NCBI RefSeq assembly: GCF_026210795.1
Contig: NC_089436.1
Location: 2,356,001 to 2,420,000, forward strand
Origin: Rhizophagus irregularis
Lineage: Eukaryota > Glomeromycota > Glomeromycetes > Glomerales > Glomeraceae
Length of the DNA: 64,000 bases
Reading direction: 5' to 3'
The position numbers and the translations under genes are program-made. Below, piece after piece: positions 49,541 through 61,489 of the stretch (position 1 is the first letter of the stretch; every line of letters starts with the position of its first letter). The notes under the pieces are model-generated. The model did no database searches and had not been told where the DNA came from. It saw only the letters and a list, made by a program, of their open reading frames with translations.

Positions 49541-50147
49541 CAACTGTTCGTGTCTGTTCCAGGCCTTGGCGGCGACAGTTGATCCAATGACTTTGCTGAA
49601 ATCACTCACGTCTGTTCCAGGTCCTGGTGGTGAGTGTTTTCCTTGGTATATGTAAAGTTGCTTGTCTAAACCTCTTCAAAATTCTACGATTAGTTTTATC
49701 AAAATTTTACTATAGATTTATTATAGTTTCGGCAGAGTTTTGGCAGTTTCGGCATTTATAATAAGTTTTGGCAGTTTCATCTTTCTCCAAAGTTTCGCTA
49801 GTTTTTTAATATAACTTTAATATAGTTTTGGCAGAATTTTGCTTTTCGGTGAAACACCATCTTGCCTAAACCCCTAGGTTTCGGCAAGCAACCTTAGGTA
49901 TATATTACTTTGGAGAAGCCATAACTTTATGTCTGTTCCAGACCTTGGCGGTGAAGTTATGAGTTGTTTGACGACTAACAACTGTTCGTGTCTGTTCAAG
50001 GCCTTGGCGGCGACAGTTGATCCAATGACTTTGCTGAAATCACTCACGTCTGTTCCAGGCCCTGGCGGTGAGTGTTTCCCTTGGTATATGTTACCTTGAA
50101 GAAGCCATAACTTCATGTCTGTTCCAGACCTTGGCAGTGAAGTTATG
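49541..50147. repeat. Array of six hairpins with a constant core and three kinds of arms
   Basis: Six short units contain the core GTCTGTTCCAGGCCTTGGCGG (few variants): 49541-49581, 49603-49636, 49920-49961, 49979-50019, 50041-50074 and 50106-50147. The flanks pair with each other and come in three types: CAACTGT/ACAGTTG (units 1, 4), CACTCAC/GTGAGTG (units 2, 5) and CATAACTT/AAGTTATG (units 3, 6). Units 1-2 and 4-5 form a direct duplication 438 bp apart. No protein is credible across it. GC content is higher than around it. I know no named repeat with this form. Confidence 0.75.
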
Positions 50148-51704
50148 AGTCAGAAGACATCCAAGTTATTTCTTGGTGGTCGTCAGCCTTTTTCTTATCT
50201 TATGTCAAGAAAAAAAAAATTATTTATTGTTATTAATAGCACATATCATATATGATCAAAATTTATAAGCTGTGAAACTTTATTAATTTTTCAGTAAAAA
50301 AGTAAAGGTAGCGAATGAAATGTATGATGCTATCAAAGAGGGAGAGAGTACACAGATCCTAGGCGATTTAATGCAAGTTCCGTACCACATTATTTCTTTG
50401 CTCTCAGAATAATTTCTACAGATAAATTTGTTTCTAAACTACAAGATTCTCAGCCCCATAGATTTTCAGTTCGAAATAAATAATCCTACCCATATCTACG
50501 CTTATGTAAAAGATTATTTCCCATTAAAAGAAATACACACTTACCATTGTACTTCATTTTCACAACATTCCATTCCGCCTCATATTCAAGAAATTTGTTA
50601 CTTTATGCGTTATAATAAAGGTGTTTCAGTTTTTTTATCGCTAGAATAATACTGCGCCAAGCATCAAGAATTCGGATGCCATTGCCAGAAAATTTTATTT
50701 GCGTCTGCGCACTGTATCTCAGCATGTGACTAAAATCTGGTGACTGAAATTAATATTGCGCTGATTAGACACATGACAATGATCACGATTTTCTCGGCGA
50801 ATATCAATATGTTCGCTTTATCTTTGAGCATCTATAGAGCCAGGAAAAATGATTAACATCATGATAACGATTTTTAAGCCAAGAAATCAACTTCGCTATT
50901 ATTTTGCGAAATATACTCGTTTGATTGTTGATATTGTTGTTATTAATAGTGGTAAGTTTGAATGTTTGTTTTGATATTTTTTTGCTTTACTTGCACAAGA
51001 CGAATAAAAGGATTCACTAAATAAAGCCTCACCTTTTTATAAGATTTGTGGTGCATTTAAAGATCGATTTTTGGAATAAATCTTTGGGGAAATTACGTTA
51101 TTATGATTCATCACGAAAATCAGATCAACGGATACTCCTTAAAATTATAATAGACACTGGGATCGTGTCCCTGGATCAACAAAAAGATCTTTTTTATTAT
51201 TAATGCATGTAAAAGTTTGAGTATATGCGGGAAGTTTCAAGAATAAATTATATAGTGGTAATGACTTGTTCCCGTGATACATGGTGACGTTTTTTAAATG
51301 ATACTGCAAGTATCGATCCACAGATGAAAAACTGATTGAGAAATATTAGCATAAAAACACAATCCCACACTCTCCTCAACACATACTAGATATTGACATG
51401 TAAATATATTGCGCTTAATGTTTCTTAGCTTTATTGATTGTAAATAAAAAAATACATATTTTTGTTCATACTGCGGAATAATATCTTTACTATTGATCTG
51501 CCATTTGCCACGATGTAGCAATGTCATCATGTGGCTACAATTACGAATTTGAATTTATTGCTTGAAGTGAAGCAAGTAAGACAATATTCTGTTCCATACC
51601 ATTCGCCATGTAATCCATAATTCCCATGTTTTCTATCGCAAATAGGACATGGTGAATTCCACGGCTGAGGTGATGCAATATTATAATTATCAATCCCTCT
51701 AAAA
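50148..51704. other. Mostly gene-free; possible decayed 3' part of the Plavaka element
   Basis: No gene is supported at 50148-51293. On the minus strand 51742-51527 encodes 71 residues with CPICDRKHGNYG and YCLTCF, a Cys-pair pattern, in a different frame from the transposase it overlaps. It might be a displaced or shifted piece of that transposon; I cannot place it. Confidence 0.3.
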
Positions 51705-53369
51705 CTATTTTGGAATTTCAGGTATGTGAAATGCTCTAACACGGATCTGATAATTATTCCTTTCTGTTCTCAGAAGATTACAGATAGACACGTAAATAGC
51801 ACTAGCACTGTGTTGAGTATAGGTGAAAGGTTGAAACCAATCAAGATTAAAGAGAAGGCCTAGGTGTGTTGTTGCAGTTTCTGGTGTAAAGAAGGTATCA
51901 CCATTAAATGGGAAAGTTTTCCATACCTTACCATCATAAATATCTGAATAGGTATTAACCCCTCCTCTTTGAATTCCTGATAATTCCAGCATATCTTCAA
52001 ACCCAGGTCGTTGGTATAACATACTTAATTGCTGACGAATACTTGGTTTAGGATAAATCATACGAGGTACAGCAATTATTTCACCCTTTCTTTTTTTAAG
52101 AATAGAAAGTGGATTGTTGCATTTATTATGACGACTAGGTACTGGATTATCTGGGAATTCTTCATGTAGGCAATTTGCAATAGCAGCTTTTCCTTCTTCT
52201 TTGTATTCAACAATATTTCTAACATTATACAATTTATGACAATTGTTGCATACAGCTAACTGCATTTTTGGTTGAAAGATATTTAACATTTTTTTTGTAA
52301 GATATAAGGATACTGGAAAATTTTTAAATTGTGATTTATCTAAACGAGTAAGTACAATATGTAAGAATTTTATTAATACTTCAAGTGCTATATCTGGAAG
52401 TCTAAATCTTTGTTGAAATTTGAATACCCATAGAATAATTTCAGTTTCTATAGAATCATTTAAACTTTCCATCACAAATACTTCATCATTACCAATTTCA
52501 GGAGATGAAAAAAATTCTTCTATATCCTCCTCCTCCTCCTCATCATCTCCATTATCATCATCATCTTCTTCTTCATTATAATCGCCTTCATCTTCACTAC
52601 CATTATTTTCAGCACCATTATTCTCATCGCCATCATCCTCATTACCGTCATCCTCATCACCGTCATCCTCATTATCATCATTTTCTTCTTCTTCATTGTA
52701 ATATATATATTCATCGTTATCCTTATTTTCATCAGGTGCTGGAACATGAAAATAAGAAGGATTTGGCAATAATGGTGATGATGAAAATAATGTATGTATG
52801 TTTTCATTATTATTTGGTTGGAATGAATCAGTATCTTCATTGAAAGGATTAAAGCCACTATTATGTTGGGAAGAATCAAGATTAGAACTTGATGCCCTTT
52901 TTCGCTTTTTTGTAAGGTTTACATCTTGAATAATGATTAATCTTTTTTGTTTTCTCGCTGTAATAGTATCTTTCTGATTTTTCCTAGTATCCTCTGAGTT
53001 CCACAAACTTTCATCATTTGTATGATTTTCTTGAGTGCAAAAATCAACCTCTGCGCTGTCACAACGAATACAATGGCATAGATACAAATACCTTTTTCTG
53101 GGTTTTATTAAATCGGCCATTTTTGGTTTTTTTGATTTTATTGAATTGGCCGTTTTAGATTTTATTAAATCGGATACAGAGGTAGAGATTTCAATTTTAG
53201 TTTTTTTGGATTTTATTAAATCAGACACGGAGGCAGAAGTTTCAATTTTACTTTTCCTGGGTTTTACTAAATCAGAAACAGAGGTAGAGGTTTCAATTTT
53301 ACTTTTTTTGTGTTTTACTAAATCAGACACGGAGTTAAAGGTTTCAATTTTACTTTTTTTATTATTCAT
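51705..53369 (-). pseudogene. Truncated CACTA/Plavaka-type (Tnp2-like) transposase
   Basis: A 554-codon frame. It opens with four tandem 17-residue units (KSKIETSTSVSDLVKPR-like), then a CHCIRCDS motif, a long acidic low-complexity tract, and a region with VCNNCHKLYN. It ends with the Plavaka-type block (YDGKVWKTF, GLLFNLDWFQPFTYTQHSA, IYVSICNLLRTERN, IPEIPK). In complete relatives that block precedes the rest of the catalytic core, which is absent here: the frame stops soon after, so this is a 5' fragment or a deletion derivative. The acidic tract is encoded by (TCA/TCC)n-like repeats on the plus strand. Confidence 0.75.
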
Positions 53370-53705
53370 TTTGTATTTTATGAAATAGCTAAGAAAGTTA
53401 AGGTTACAATTACTTAAATAAAGTACGCTTATTAAAAAATTTTCAAAAAAATTATCAATTCAATTTTTCCAAAATCAGGTTCTTCAATCACTTTTTTAGG
53501 ATCAGGAACAAGTTCGCGTTTAATTCTTCAATTTCGTGTTCAACCTTTCTTTTAGGATCAGATACACGTTCAATTCTTCCTTAAGATTAAGATTAGTTTC
53601 ACGTTTAATTCCTATTTCAAAATCAGTTTCACGTTTTTGGTAAGATAAAATAAACGTTTAATTATTCTTTTAGATCAGATTCGCATGCAGTTCTTCAAAA
53701 TCAAG

Positions 53706-53785
53706 TTCGCGTATCTCATGTCACTCATTCGCGTATCTCACGTCACTCATTCGCGTATCTTGCATTACTCATTCGCGTAGTCAAA
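53706..53785. repeat. 22-bp tandem repeat in a divergent promoter
   Basis: Three and a part units of TTCGCGTATCTCACGTCACT-CA lie between the Plavaka transposase and its divergent neighbour. Each unit carries a CACGTCA-type string like a CRE half-site. A broader run of GTTTCACG/GTTCGCG strings spans 53470-53700. Regulatory use by the element is a guess. Confidence 0.7.
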
Positions 53786-53972
53786 TCTCAACAACTTCGA
53801 AATCTATAAATTTGCTCACAAATCTTTTTTCACAAATTCCTCTTCTCAATCAAAGCAATCAAAGTAGACAATGATGGATAGTGATCAAGAATCTACCTCC
53901 TCATCTTCCTCATCATCTTCTACCTATTCATCTTCGTCCTTGTCAGACAATGCTATTCATTTGAATTAAAAT

Positions 53973-55019
53973 ATGTATCGAACAATTAAAGTAAGTATTT
54001 TTTTATTATCTGTCATTGAATTTTCCCAAATATTTACGTTTATTTATTATTTATAGAAAGAAGTCTTTATCTGGGTAGATTCTGAATTTAAGGATATATA
54101 TGAGATCGATAGTGATCGTACGTGGCTTGAGCAAAAAGAAAATATAATTACAAAATTACTTCCACCGCTTTATAAATTAGTCAACAAAAAGTATAATGTT
54201 TCAAATAGTGACATCTTAAAGATGTTACATAGACGTTGGCGTTCACGCCATCATGTAAGCAATATAAAGAAGCAAGAAGACGACAAAGTGAAAATGGATA
54301 GGAGGAGATTAAAGAAGAATTCAAGAACTATGGATGTTAGTAACCATTTTATTAATATGAAGTGGGAATTTAGTTGATTTTATTTAATTTTATAATTATT
54401 TATTATTATAGAAAAAAAAAAGAAGAGCTCAAGCGGCAAACTATTTAATAGAAAATAATGATAAATACATTCGTAGATACCCAGAGAAGGAGCTTGTACG
54501 AATTCTTAAGGAATCTGGTTATCATTCAGAGGAGTGGGAGGAAACTGATTCTGATGAAGAAAATGATATAATTGGTAAAGAATCTGCTGTTAAAGAAAAG
54601 ACAATGTCAATTCATATATATAAAACATGGTGGCGTTCTTCTGCAGTATGTACTATATATTTATGATTATTTTGTTTATTTTATTTATTAATAGTAATTA
54701 TTTATTAAAGCTTCAGCGTTTATTACATGATCAGATTGATCCGACCGTTGAAAAACTGAGGAAAAAACCTCGAATTCTAAAAATTAAAAGAGTTCAAAGA
54801 TGTAAAACAACAAGTATGTCTCCAGTGGATACACCAAATTGGTGTCTGACCGACGAGGCTCTTAAAAGATTTAATCGTTCAATAAATGAAATTCCAACAT
54901 ATGATTATAATACTGATCAAGATGAAGAAAGTGACGAATATCATAACGATGAATATGAAAATAAAAAAAGAAAAAATAAAAAAAACAAAAAAAGCAAAAA
55001 AAGGGGTAAAAAAACATAA
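53973..55019 (+). CDS. Plavaka-associated basic protein of unknown function
   Basis: Exons 53973-53990, 54057-54335, 54412-54645 and 54717-55019 sum to 834 nt (277 aa), phases agreeing. The first coding exon is 18 nt. Content: EVFIWVDSEFKDIYEID, MLHRRWRSRHH, KRRAQAANYLIENNDKYI, YHSEEWEETDSDEEND, LRKKPRILKIKRVQR, DTPNWCLTDEALKRF, and a very basic Lys tail. A Ser-rich open frame from 53874 (29 residues) ends with TAA just before and is probably an upstream frame. The divergent placement, about 600 bp from the Plavaka-type transposase, suggests both belong to one transposon. No enzyme motif seen. Confidence 0.6.
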
Positions 55020-55079
55020 AAATAATTAAATATTATGATTAAATACTTTTATTAGGTTATTATTATCAATTGGCATTTA

Positions 55080-56347
55080 TGTTGTGCCTCAGATCGATTC
55101 TTGCCTCAGATCGCAACTCACGCACCTCAGATTGAAATCGTCATGTGAGGTGCGTGATGTGGATCATTGATAATCTGAGGTGCCTCGGTTTTAATCTGAG
55201 GCAAATAAAAAATTTTTTTTTAAAAAAAATATCGATCGTTTTCTACTATTTTTTACTATTTTATTAATCTGAAATAGTGTTAGTTTAACTCATTAGTAAC
55301 TACACTAAAAATTACTTTAATTATTATAAAGTTTTTAATAAGAACGGTTCTTTACGGCTAATTGGCTCTTTGAGGTAAGTTCGGAAGCTTTTATTTTATT
55401 TTTTTTTTGTTTTTTTCTTTTTCGGAACGGTACTAACCATTCCTACCTTTTCTTTTTTTTGTTAAACATTTTAAGTAGGTTTTTTTTGTTTTTTTCTTTT
55501 TAGGAGCCGTATTTAACCCATTTCTTTTTTTTTTTTAATAGGAACGGTTAAAATGTTTTAAGGTAGAATTCAATTTTTATTTTATTTTTTCTTTTTTGAA
55601 CGGTACTAACCGTTTTTTTCTTTTTTTTTAGCATTTCGGCCTGGGCTCTCTCCCGGTAAATAGGTATGCTATAATGTTTACTATAGTGTTAGTTTCTTTC
55701 TCCTAGAACGGTACTGACCGTTCTTTTTCTTTTTTTTTTTTTAGCAGTTCAGCCTGGACTTTCTCCCGGTAAATATTTGGTGCTATGGTGTCTATGGTGT
55801 TAGTTTCCTTCTCCTAGAACGGTACTGACCGTTCTTTTTTCTTTTTTTTTAGCATTTCGGTCTGGTCTCTCTCCCGGTAAATATTTGGTGCTATGGTGTC
55901 TATGGTGTTAGTTTCTTTCTCCTAGAACGGTACTGACCGTTCTTTTTCTTTTTTTTTTTAGCATTTCGGTCTGGACTTTCTCCCGGTAAATATTTGGTGC
56001 TATGGTATCTGCGGTGTTGTTTTCTTTCTCATATGTTTAAATAATCGGCGTATTTGTAAAGTAGAACGGTACTGACCGTTCTTTTGTCTTTTTTTTAGCA
56101 TTTCGATTTGGACTCTCTCCCGGTAAATAGGTGGTGTTATGGTATCTATAATGTTGGTGTTTTCTTCTAGATATTAGCCATTCTCTTTTCTTTTTTTAAT
56201 AGGAATAGATTAATGGTTTTTTGAGAATAGGTAAATAAGATTTTGAGTAAGAAAACATGGATGTTAGAGAAATAAAAATTTATAATAAGAGGAACGAAAA
56301 AAAATTTAATGTAAAATCTGATATTGAATAATATAAAATTGTGTATA
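55080..56347. repeat. Left long inverted repeat of the Ginger-type element
   Basis: About 1268 bp, mirrored at 58597-59864. The outer 140 bp hold inverted GCCTCAGAT strings. The inner part has four to six units of roughly 110 bp, each with the palindrome AGAACGGT-ACTG-ACCGTTCT (exact at 55705, 55816, 55924 and 56063; variants near 55419 and 55596), a pyrimidine run, TAGCATTTCGG and CTCTCCCGGTAAATA. Confidence 0.88.
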
Positions 56348-56490
56348 ATCTATTAACAAATAAAATCAATGATTTAAGCATACATGAAATTACTTAAATT
56401 CAAATTCTTTATTATTTTTTCATATAAGACATCAGTAATAATGCATTTTTTTGACTAATTAATATATTTTTACATATAACAAATGCCGCA

Positions 56491-58359
56491 TCATTTATTT
56501 TGACATGAACGTCCACTATGGCATCTACTGCTACAGTCTCCACCTGCCTTCTTACAGCGACATTTATTACTATTGCATTCACCTTTACAATTACATATAC
56601 CCCCTGATACTAAACCCGCACTCTGAAGACGTGCAGCCTCTCTAATTGATATTTTGTTTAAGGGAATGACTTCTAATTCAGGAAAAGTTTCTGTTCCAAG
56701 TGGTTCTAATTCACTAGCAGAATAATACACTCCAATTATTCCAAATTTTGATCCCAAACTATATTTATTATTTTCAGTTTTTTCCATAATTTTACATGGC
56801 AAAGTGGGTCGATCAACACTAAATCTATCAATTTTAGGAACAGCAACCCTTACCAGATCACCAATCTGATATTCTTTAATTCTTTTTCTTCCCTTGCTCA
56901 TTTGATTGGCCATCTTATTTGTATAATCTTGAAGGTCTTGACGAGCCATATTTCTTAATACTTCGTGCTGTGTATTATTTGTAATATCTAAAAGGACTGG
57001 ATCAATAAGTACTATATGTCTATTATTTTCATTATCTTGATCTTGGACCACTGCTCTTTCAATATCTAATTGTTGAACTGGAATATTTGATTCTAATTGT
57101 ATTAGTATGATAAATAATAAAATTTGGCAATTAGATTAAAAAAAACATTTTATTAAATTTAATAAATATTATTGAAATTAATAATTTTTTTAGTATTAAA
57201 AACCTTACCTTTCAAATCATCTATTATATCACTATCCAAATCTTCAATACTATCATATATTTGTATAGTATCAGGTATATCCTCTTCATTATAGATATTT
57301 TTTGCAAATAATTCATCAATTAAAGTACAATTTCCACGTGGTTTATCACCATATACGAGTTCATATGGTGTTTTTTTATGGGACCGACACCATGAATTGT
57401 TCATAGCTGAAATAACAAATTTAAGACCAAAAGACCAATCAGTTCGGCCAGTATTCTCTCGCCACTTACCAAGCTTTTGTTGTAAAATTCCATTAGCACG
57501 TTCAACTAGGCCCTGAGACTGCGGATGTCGTAGACGACCATTTATAATCATTACTGTAGGCCACATTTCAATTAATTCCTTTATTACTCCCGCACAAAAC
57601 TCTTTCCCATTGTCAGACTGTAAAATAGTTGGAGGAGAGCCTAAAAAATGGAAAAGTTCAAAAAGATATGCTGCTACTTCAATAGCTCTTTTTGAAGTAA
57701 GAGCTCTGGCCCAAGAGAATCTTGTAAAGTGATCTCTTACATGGCAAATATATTTATATTCGCCATCTGCGTCAAATGATAAATCAATAAGATCCATCTA
57801 AAAAAAATAAAAAATAAATTAAATATAATAATAATAAAAAAAAGAATATAAAATAAATTAAATATTTACTTGCACACGAGATAGAAAATTCCTTGCAATG
57901 ATAGGCTTTGCTGCTAAAGGGTGAAATGATGGTTTTCGTACTGCACATATTGTACAATTATTAACAAATTGTTCTACAATATCTTGTTTAATCCAACCCC
58001 ACCTTTCTATAATAGACTTCCATGTCTGTCTTTGCCCACCATGCTGTGTAATTTCTGCATGAGTTCGACATAAAACTTCGTACATATTTTCTACAGCCAA
58101 CACTGGGTTGTTGTTTGCTGCAACAATTACCCTATAGTCACCAGGTGTTATTTCCTCAAGCTTAAACTTTTTCTTAATCCAACTACGTGTATTTTTATTA
58201 GAAATAGTATTATTTTTAGGTGTCTAACAATACTTCTTTAATTTTATTTAAAAAATTAAGATTTATCAAAGCTTTTTCTTGCTTTGACGTAGGGAGGTTG
58301 CCAATGTAACGTTCAATAATTCCATTAAATGTATCTCTGCTGATAAACGTATATTCCAT
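56491..58359 (-). CDS. Ginger-type transposase: HHCC, rve integrase core, CXC-like tail
   Basis: Exons 58359-58229, 58182-57870, 57797-57209 and 57092-56491 sum to 1635 nt (544 aa). The first intron (46 nt) is short; read straight through, that spot would be a frameshift. An HHCC zinc module precedes the core (RTHAEITQHGGQ ... NNCTICAVRKPSF). The core has Asp150 (MDLIDLS), Asp210 (LQSDNGKEF) and Glu247 (GLVERANG), a DDE set with 36 residues between the last two. HPLAAKPIIA and FTRFSWARALTSKRA are shared with animal KRBA2-like and Ginger proteins. The C-terminus has a GDLVRVAVPKIDR chromo/SH3-like strand region and a CXC-type cluster (GICNCKGECNSNKCRCKKAG, then RCHSGRSC). The last intron contains TACTAAT. 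Full length and open. Confidence 0.85.
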
Positions 58360-58596
58360 GACAAAACATATAGCTACAAACATGTGTTTTCAAGCTGTAA
58401 CGATATAAAGCATGTGTCTTCAGACTGTAACGAGATAAAATATGTGTTTTCAATCTGTTAACGCGATAAAACGTGTTTTCCATAAAAAAAAACTGTAATA
58501 AAAAAATGTTGTGTCTTTGTAAAGATTATCAATGATTTGCATCACACATATCACCTGACAATAATCTCAATTTTTAAGTTGATTTTATTTATTACA

Positions 58597-59864
58597 CAAT
58601 TTTTATATTATTCAATATCAGATTTTACATTAAATTTTTTTTCGTTCCTCTTATTATAAATTTTTATTTCTCTAACATCCATGTTTTCTTACTCAAAATC
58701 TTATTTACCTATTCTCAAAAAACCATTAATCTATTCCTATTAAAAAAAGAAAAGAGAATGGATAATATCTAAGAAAACACCAACATTATAGATACCATAA
58801 CACCACCTATTTACCGAGAGAGTCCAAATCGAAATGCTAAAAAAAAAGACAAAAGAACGGTCAGTACCGTTCTACTTTACAAATACGCCGATTATTTAAA
58901 CATATGAGAAAGAAAATAACACCGCAGATACCATAGCACCAAATATTTACCGGGAGAAAGTCCAGACCGAAATGCTAAAAAAAAAAGAAAAAAGAACGGT
59001 CAGTACCGTTCTAGGAGAAAGAAACTAACACCATAGACACCATAGCACCAAATATTTACCGGGAGAGAGACCAGACCGAAATGCTAAAAAAAAGAAAAAA
59101 AAAGAACGGTCAGTACCGTTCTAGGAGAAGGAAACTAACACCATAGACACCATAGCACCAAATATTTACCGGGAGAAAGTCCAGGCTGAACTGCTAAAAA
59201 AAAAAAAAGAAAAAAGAACGGTCAGTACCGTTCTAGGAGAAAGAAACTAACACTATAGTAAACATTATAGCATACCTATTTACCGGGAGAGAGCCCAGGC
59301 CGAAATGCTAAAAAAAAAAGAAAAAAAAACGGTTAGTACCGTTCAAAAAAGAAAAAATAAAATAAAAATTGAATTCTACCTTAAAACATTTTAACAGTTC
59401 CTATTAAAAAAAGAAAAAGAAATGGGTTAAATACGGCTCCTAAAAAGAAAAAAACAAAAAAAACCTACTTAAAATGTTTAACAAAAAAAAGAAAAGGTAG
59501 GAATGGTTAGTACCGTTCCGAAAAAGAAAAAAACAAAAAAAAAAATAAAATAAAAGCTTCCGAACTTACCTCAAAGAGCCAATTAGCCGTAAAGAACCGT
59601 TCTTATTAAAAACTTTATAATAATTAAAGTAATTTTTAGTGTAGTTACTAATGAGTTAAACTAACACTATTTCAGATTAATAAAATAGTAAAAAATAGTA
59701 GAAAACGATCGATATTTTTTTTAAAAAAAAATTTTTTATTTGCCTCAGATTAAAACCGAGGCACCTCAGATTATCAATGATCCACATCACGCACCTCACA
59801 TGACGATTTCAATCTGAGGTGCGTGAGTTGCGATCTGAGGCAAGAATCGATCTGAGGCACAACA
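58597..59864. repeat. Right long inverted repeat of the Ginger-type element
   Basis: The mirror of 55080-56347, with the same order of palindrome units. Small differences in homopolymer length, and a few bases, are the only changes I could see. Confidence 0.88.
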
Positions 59865-59868
59865 TTTA

Positions 59869-60895
59869 TACGAATTGATTAAAATAAAGTTGTATGTAAG
59901 ATTAATTTGAACATTCAATCCAATTAATTTTAAAATCCCTATAAAAAATATTTTTGCTAAAATATACTTAAAATAAACTTAAAATTTTATTTTATACTTA
60001 AAATGTATTTAAAATTTTATTTTATACTTAAAATATACTGAAATAGGCAAAAATTAAATATTATTTAAGTATAATTTAAGTATATAATAATATACTTAAA
60101 ATATTCTTATTTTAAATATCCTTAAAATATACTGAAATAGGCAAAATTTAAATGTAAATTAAATATATTTTAAGTATATATTAAATACAATTTAATTCAA
60201 ATTTTACGAAAATTCAATTTTCAGTATATTTTAAGTATAAAATAAGAAAATTAAGTATATTTTAAAGAAAATTAAATATATTTTAAATATATTTTAAGTA
60301 AAATTTTTTTTTATAGGGAAATAAAATATGTATATTTTTAATATTTTCGTCAGTTATTCGTGATATCAGAAAAAATAAAAAAAAATTGAAAATAAAGGGT
60401 TTTATATGAATAAACGATTATCTTTAATATTAAAATACTTTTTTTAGTAATAATTTTAATATACCTCTTTGAATTATATAATACAAATACAATAAATAAA
60501 TATTTTGCATATCGGTACCTGATATGTGTAAGATTGATTCAGTGTTACATATCAGTGACTAATCGTTTAGATATCGGGAATCCGATTTTTAGGCATATTT
60601 GATATGTTACATATTGGGTACCCGATATGTAATAAATGTCCGATATATATCTGATTAGTCACTGATATATAGGTACCCGATATGTACCCGATAGCATCAA
60701 TTTTGACCAGTGAAAATAACTATAAAATGACATAATTTCATTTTAAATGATTTTTTTTTTGAGTTTCATTGTCATTTTTTTTTATTTTTATTTTAACTTT
60801 TTTCTTAATTTTATTGTAGTGATAATGTGCGAAAAATCATATGCTAAAGAGCTGCCTTTTTCACAAATTTAGTAATCACATATGAGTGAAAAGGT
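59869..60895. other. AT-rich low-complexity stretch with a palindromic insertion
   Basis: 59930-60310 is built from variants of ACTTAAAATATACTGAAATAG and its inverse. At 60509-60697 a foldback carries GGTACC[T/C]GATATG at both ends and ATCAGTGACTAATC with its inverse GATTAGTCACTGAT inside, probably a MITE. No gene. Confidence 0.55.
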
Positions 60896-61198
60896 TTGAG
60901 AAAATGTAAGACAAACCATCACAAGTATGGCAACATGTCTCCTTCTTTATCATACTTTTATCCTGAATCAATTACAGAATGTCAAAGATTTTGTGTTTAT
61001 TTAAGAAAACTTAATTTTCTTAATCTAATGGAGACAAAAACAGATTTTAAAAGTCTAGGTGGAGAGAGTAAATTGAGTGACCAGTTGAAAAATTTTAGTA
61101 ATTTGGCAAAAAAGGCACGACAAGAATATATTATTGAAGTGTTTTACAAAAAAAGTTCAGTTTTTTCATTAGTATTTACAAGTAGTGCCATGGAATAG
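60896..61198 (+). CDS. Hypothetical protein fragment
   Basis: A 100-codon frame with non-random composition (YFYPESITECQRFCVYL, FKSLGGESKLSDQLKNF, ARQEYIIEVFYKK). It seems to be an exon of a larger, repeated family rather than a whole gene. No domain recognised; no splice partners identified. Confidence 0.3.
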   Translation: MRKCKTNHHKYGNMSPSLSYFYPESITECQRFCVYLRKLNFLNLMETKTDFKSLGGESKLSDQLKNFSNLAKKARQEYIIEVFYKKSSVFSLVFTSSAME

Positions 61199-61489
61199 GA
61201 TCTAAAAAAAAAAGTGAATTGCTAGCCATATTACAAGAGGTATGAAATTTGCAAAGTGTAAATAATGAATTAGATGATATAGATGTAGTTTAGGCGAAAA
61301 AAAATATTTTTCAAATACAGAAATAAATTAGAAAAAATAATAAAATTATCTAAGATTTATTATTTCGAACGATCAAAGTAGCGATGTCAGTCATAGAATA
61401 TTCTGATCAACATTCTTTGATTGGCATATACAAAAATGGTAAGATCACTACCAATCAAAAATGCTTAAAAATGATTCCATTTATAATAA

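Larger units (their letters stand above)
55080..59864. mobile_element. Complete Ginger-type (integrase-derived) DNA transposon
   Basis: A 4785-bp unit starts TGTTGTGCCTCAGATCG and ends with its inverse (...CACAACA). It is flanked by identical TTTA (55076-55079 and 59865-59868). TGT...ACA ends and a 4-bp duplication match Ginger elements, cut-and-paste transposons whose transposase derives from Ty3/gypsy-like integrase. The inverted repeats run about 1.27 kb each. One minus-strand gene occupies the centre. Intact ends, a perfect duplication, nearly identical arms and an unbroken spliced frame suggest recent movement. No reverse transcriptase, RNase H or LTR is present. Confidence 0.87.

Noticed and set aside
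49874-50116. 80-codon minus-strand frame across the hairpin array
   Set aside because: It is explained by the repeat units being open in that frame; repeats of the same residues follow the hairpins, not a protein family.
49541-50147. CRISPR-like array
   Set aside because: The constant part is flanked by arms that pair with each other rather than by unique spacers of equal length, and the host is a eukaryote.
52505-52843. His/Tyr-rich open frame opposite the Plavaka transposase
   Set aside because: It is the shadow of the acidic GAT/GAA repeat tract of the minus-strand gene.
55080-59864. LTR retrotransposon
   Set aside because: The long repeats are inverted, not direct, and there is no reverse transcriptase, RNase H or gag; only an integrase-like gene.
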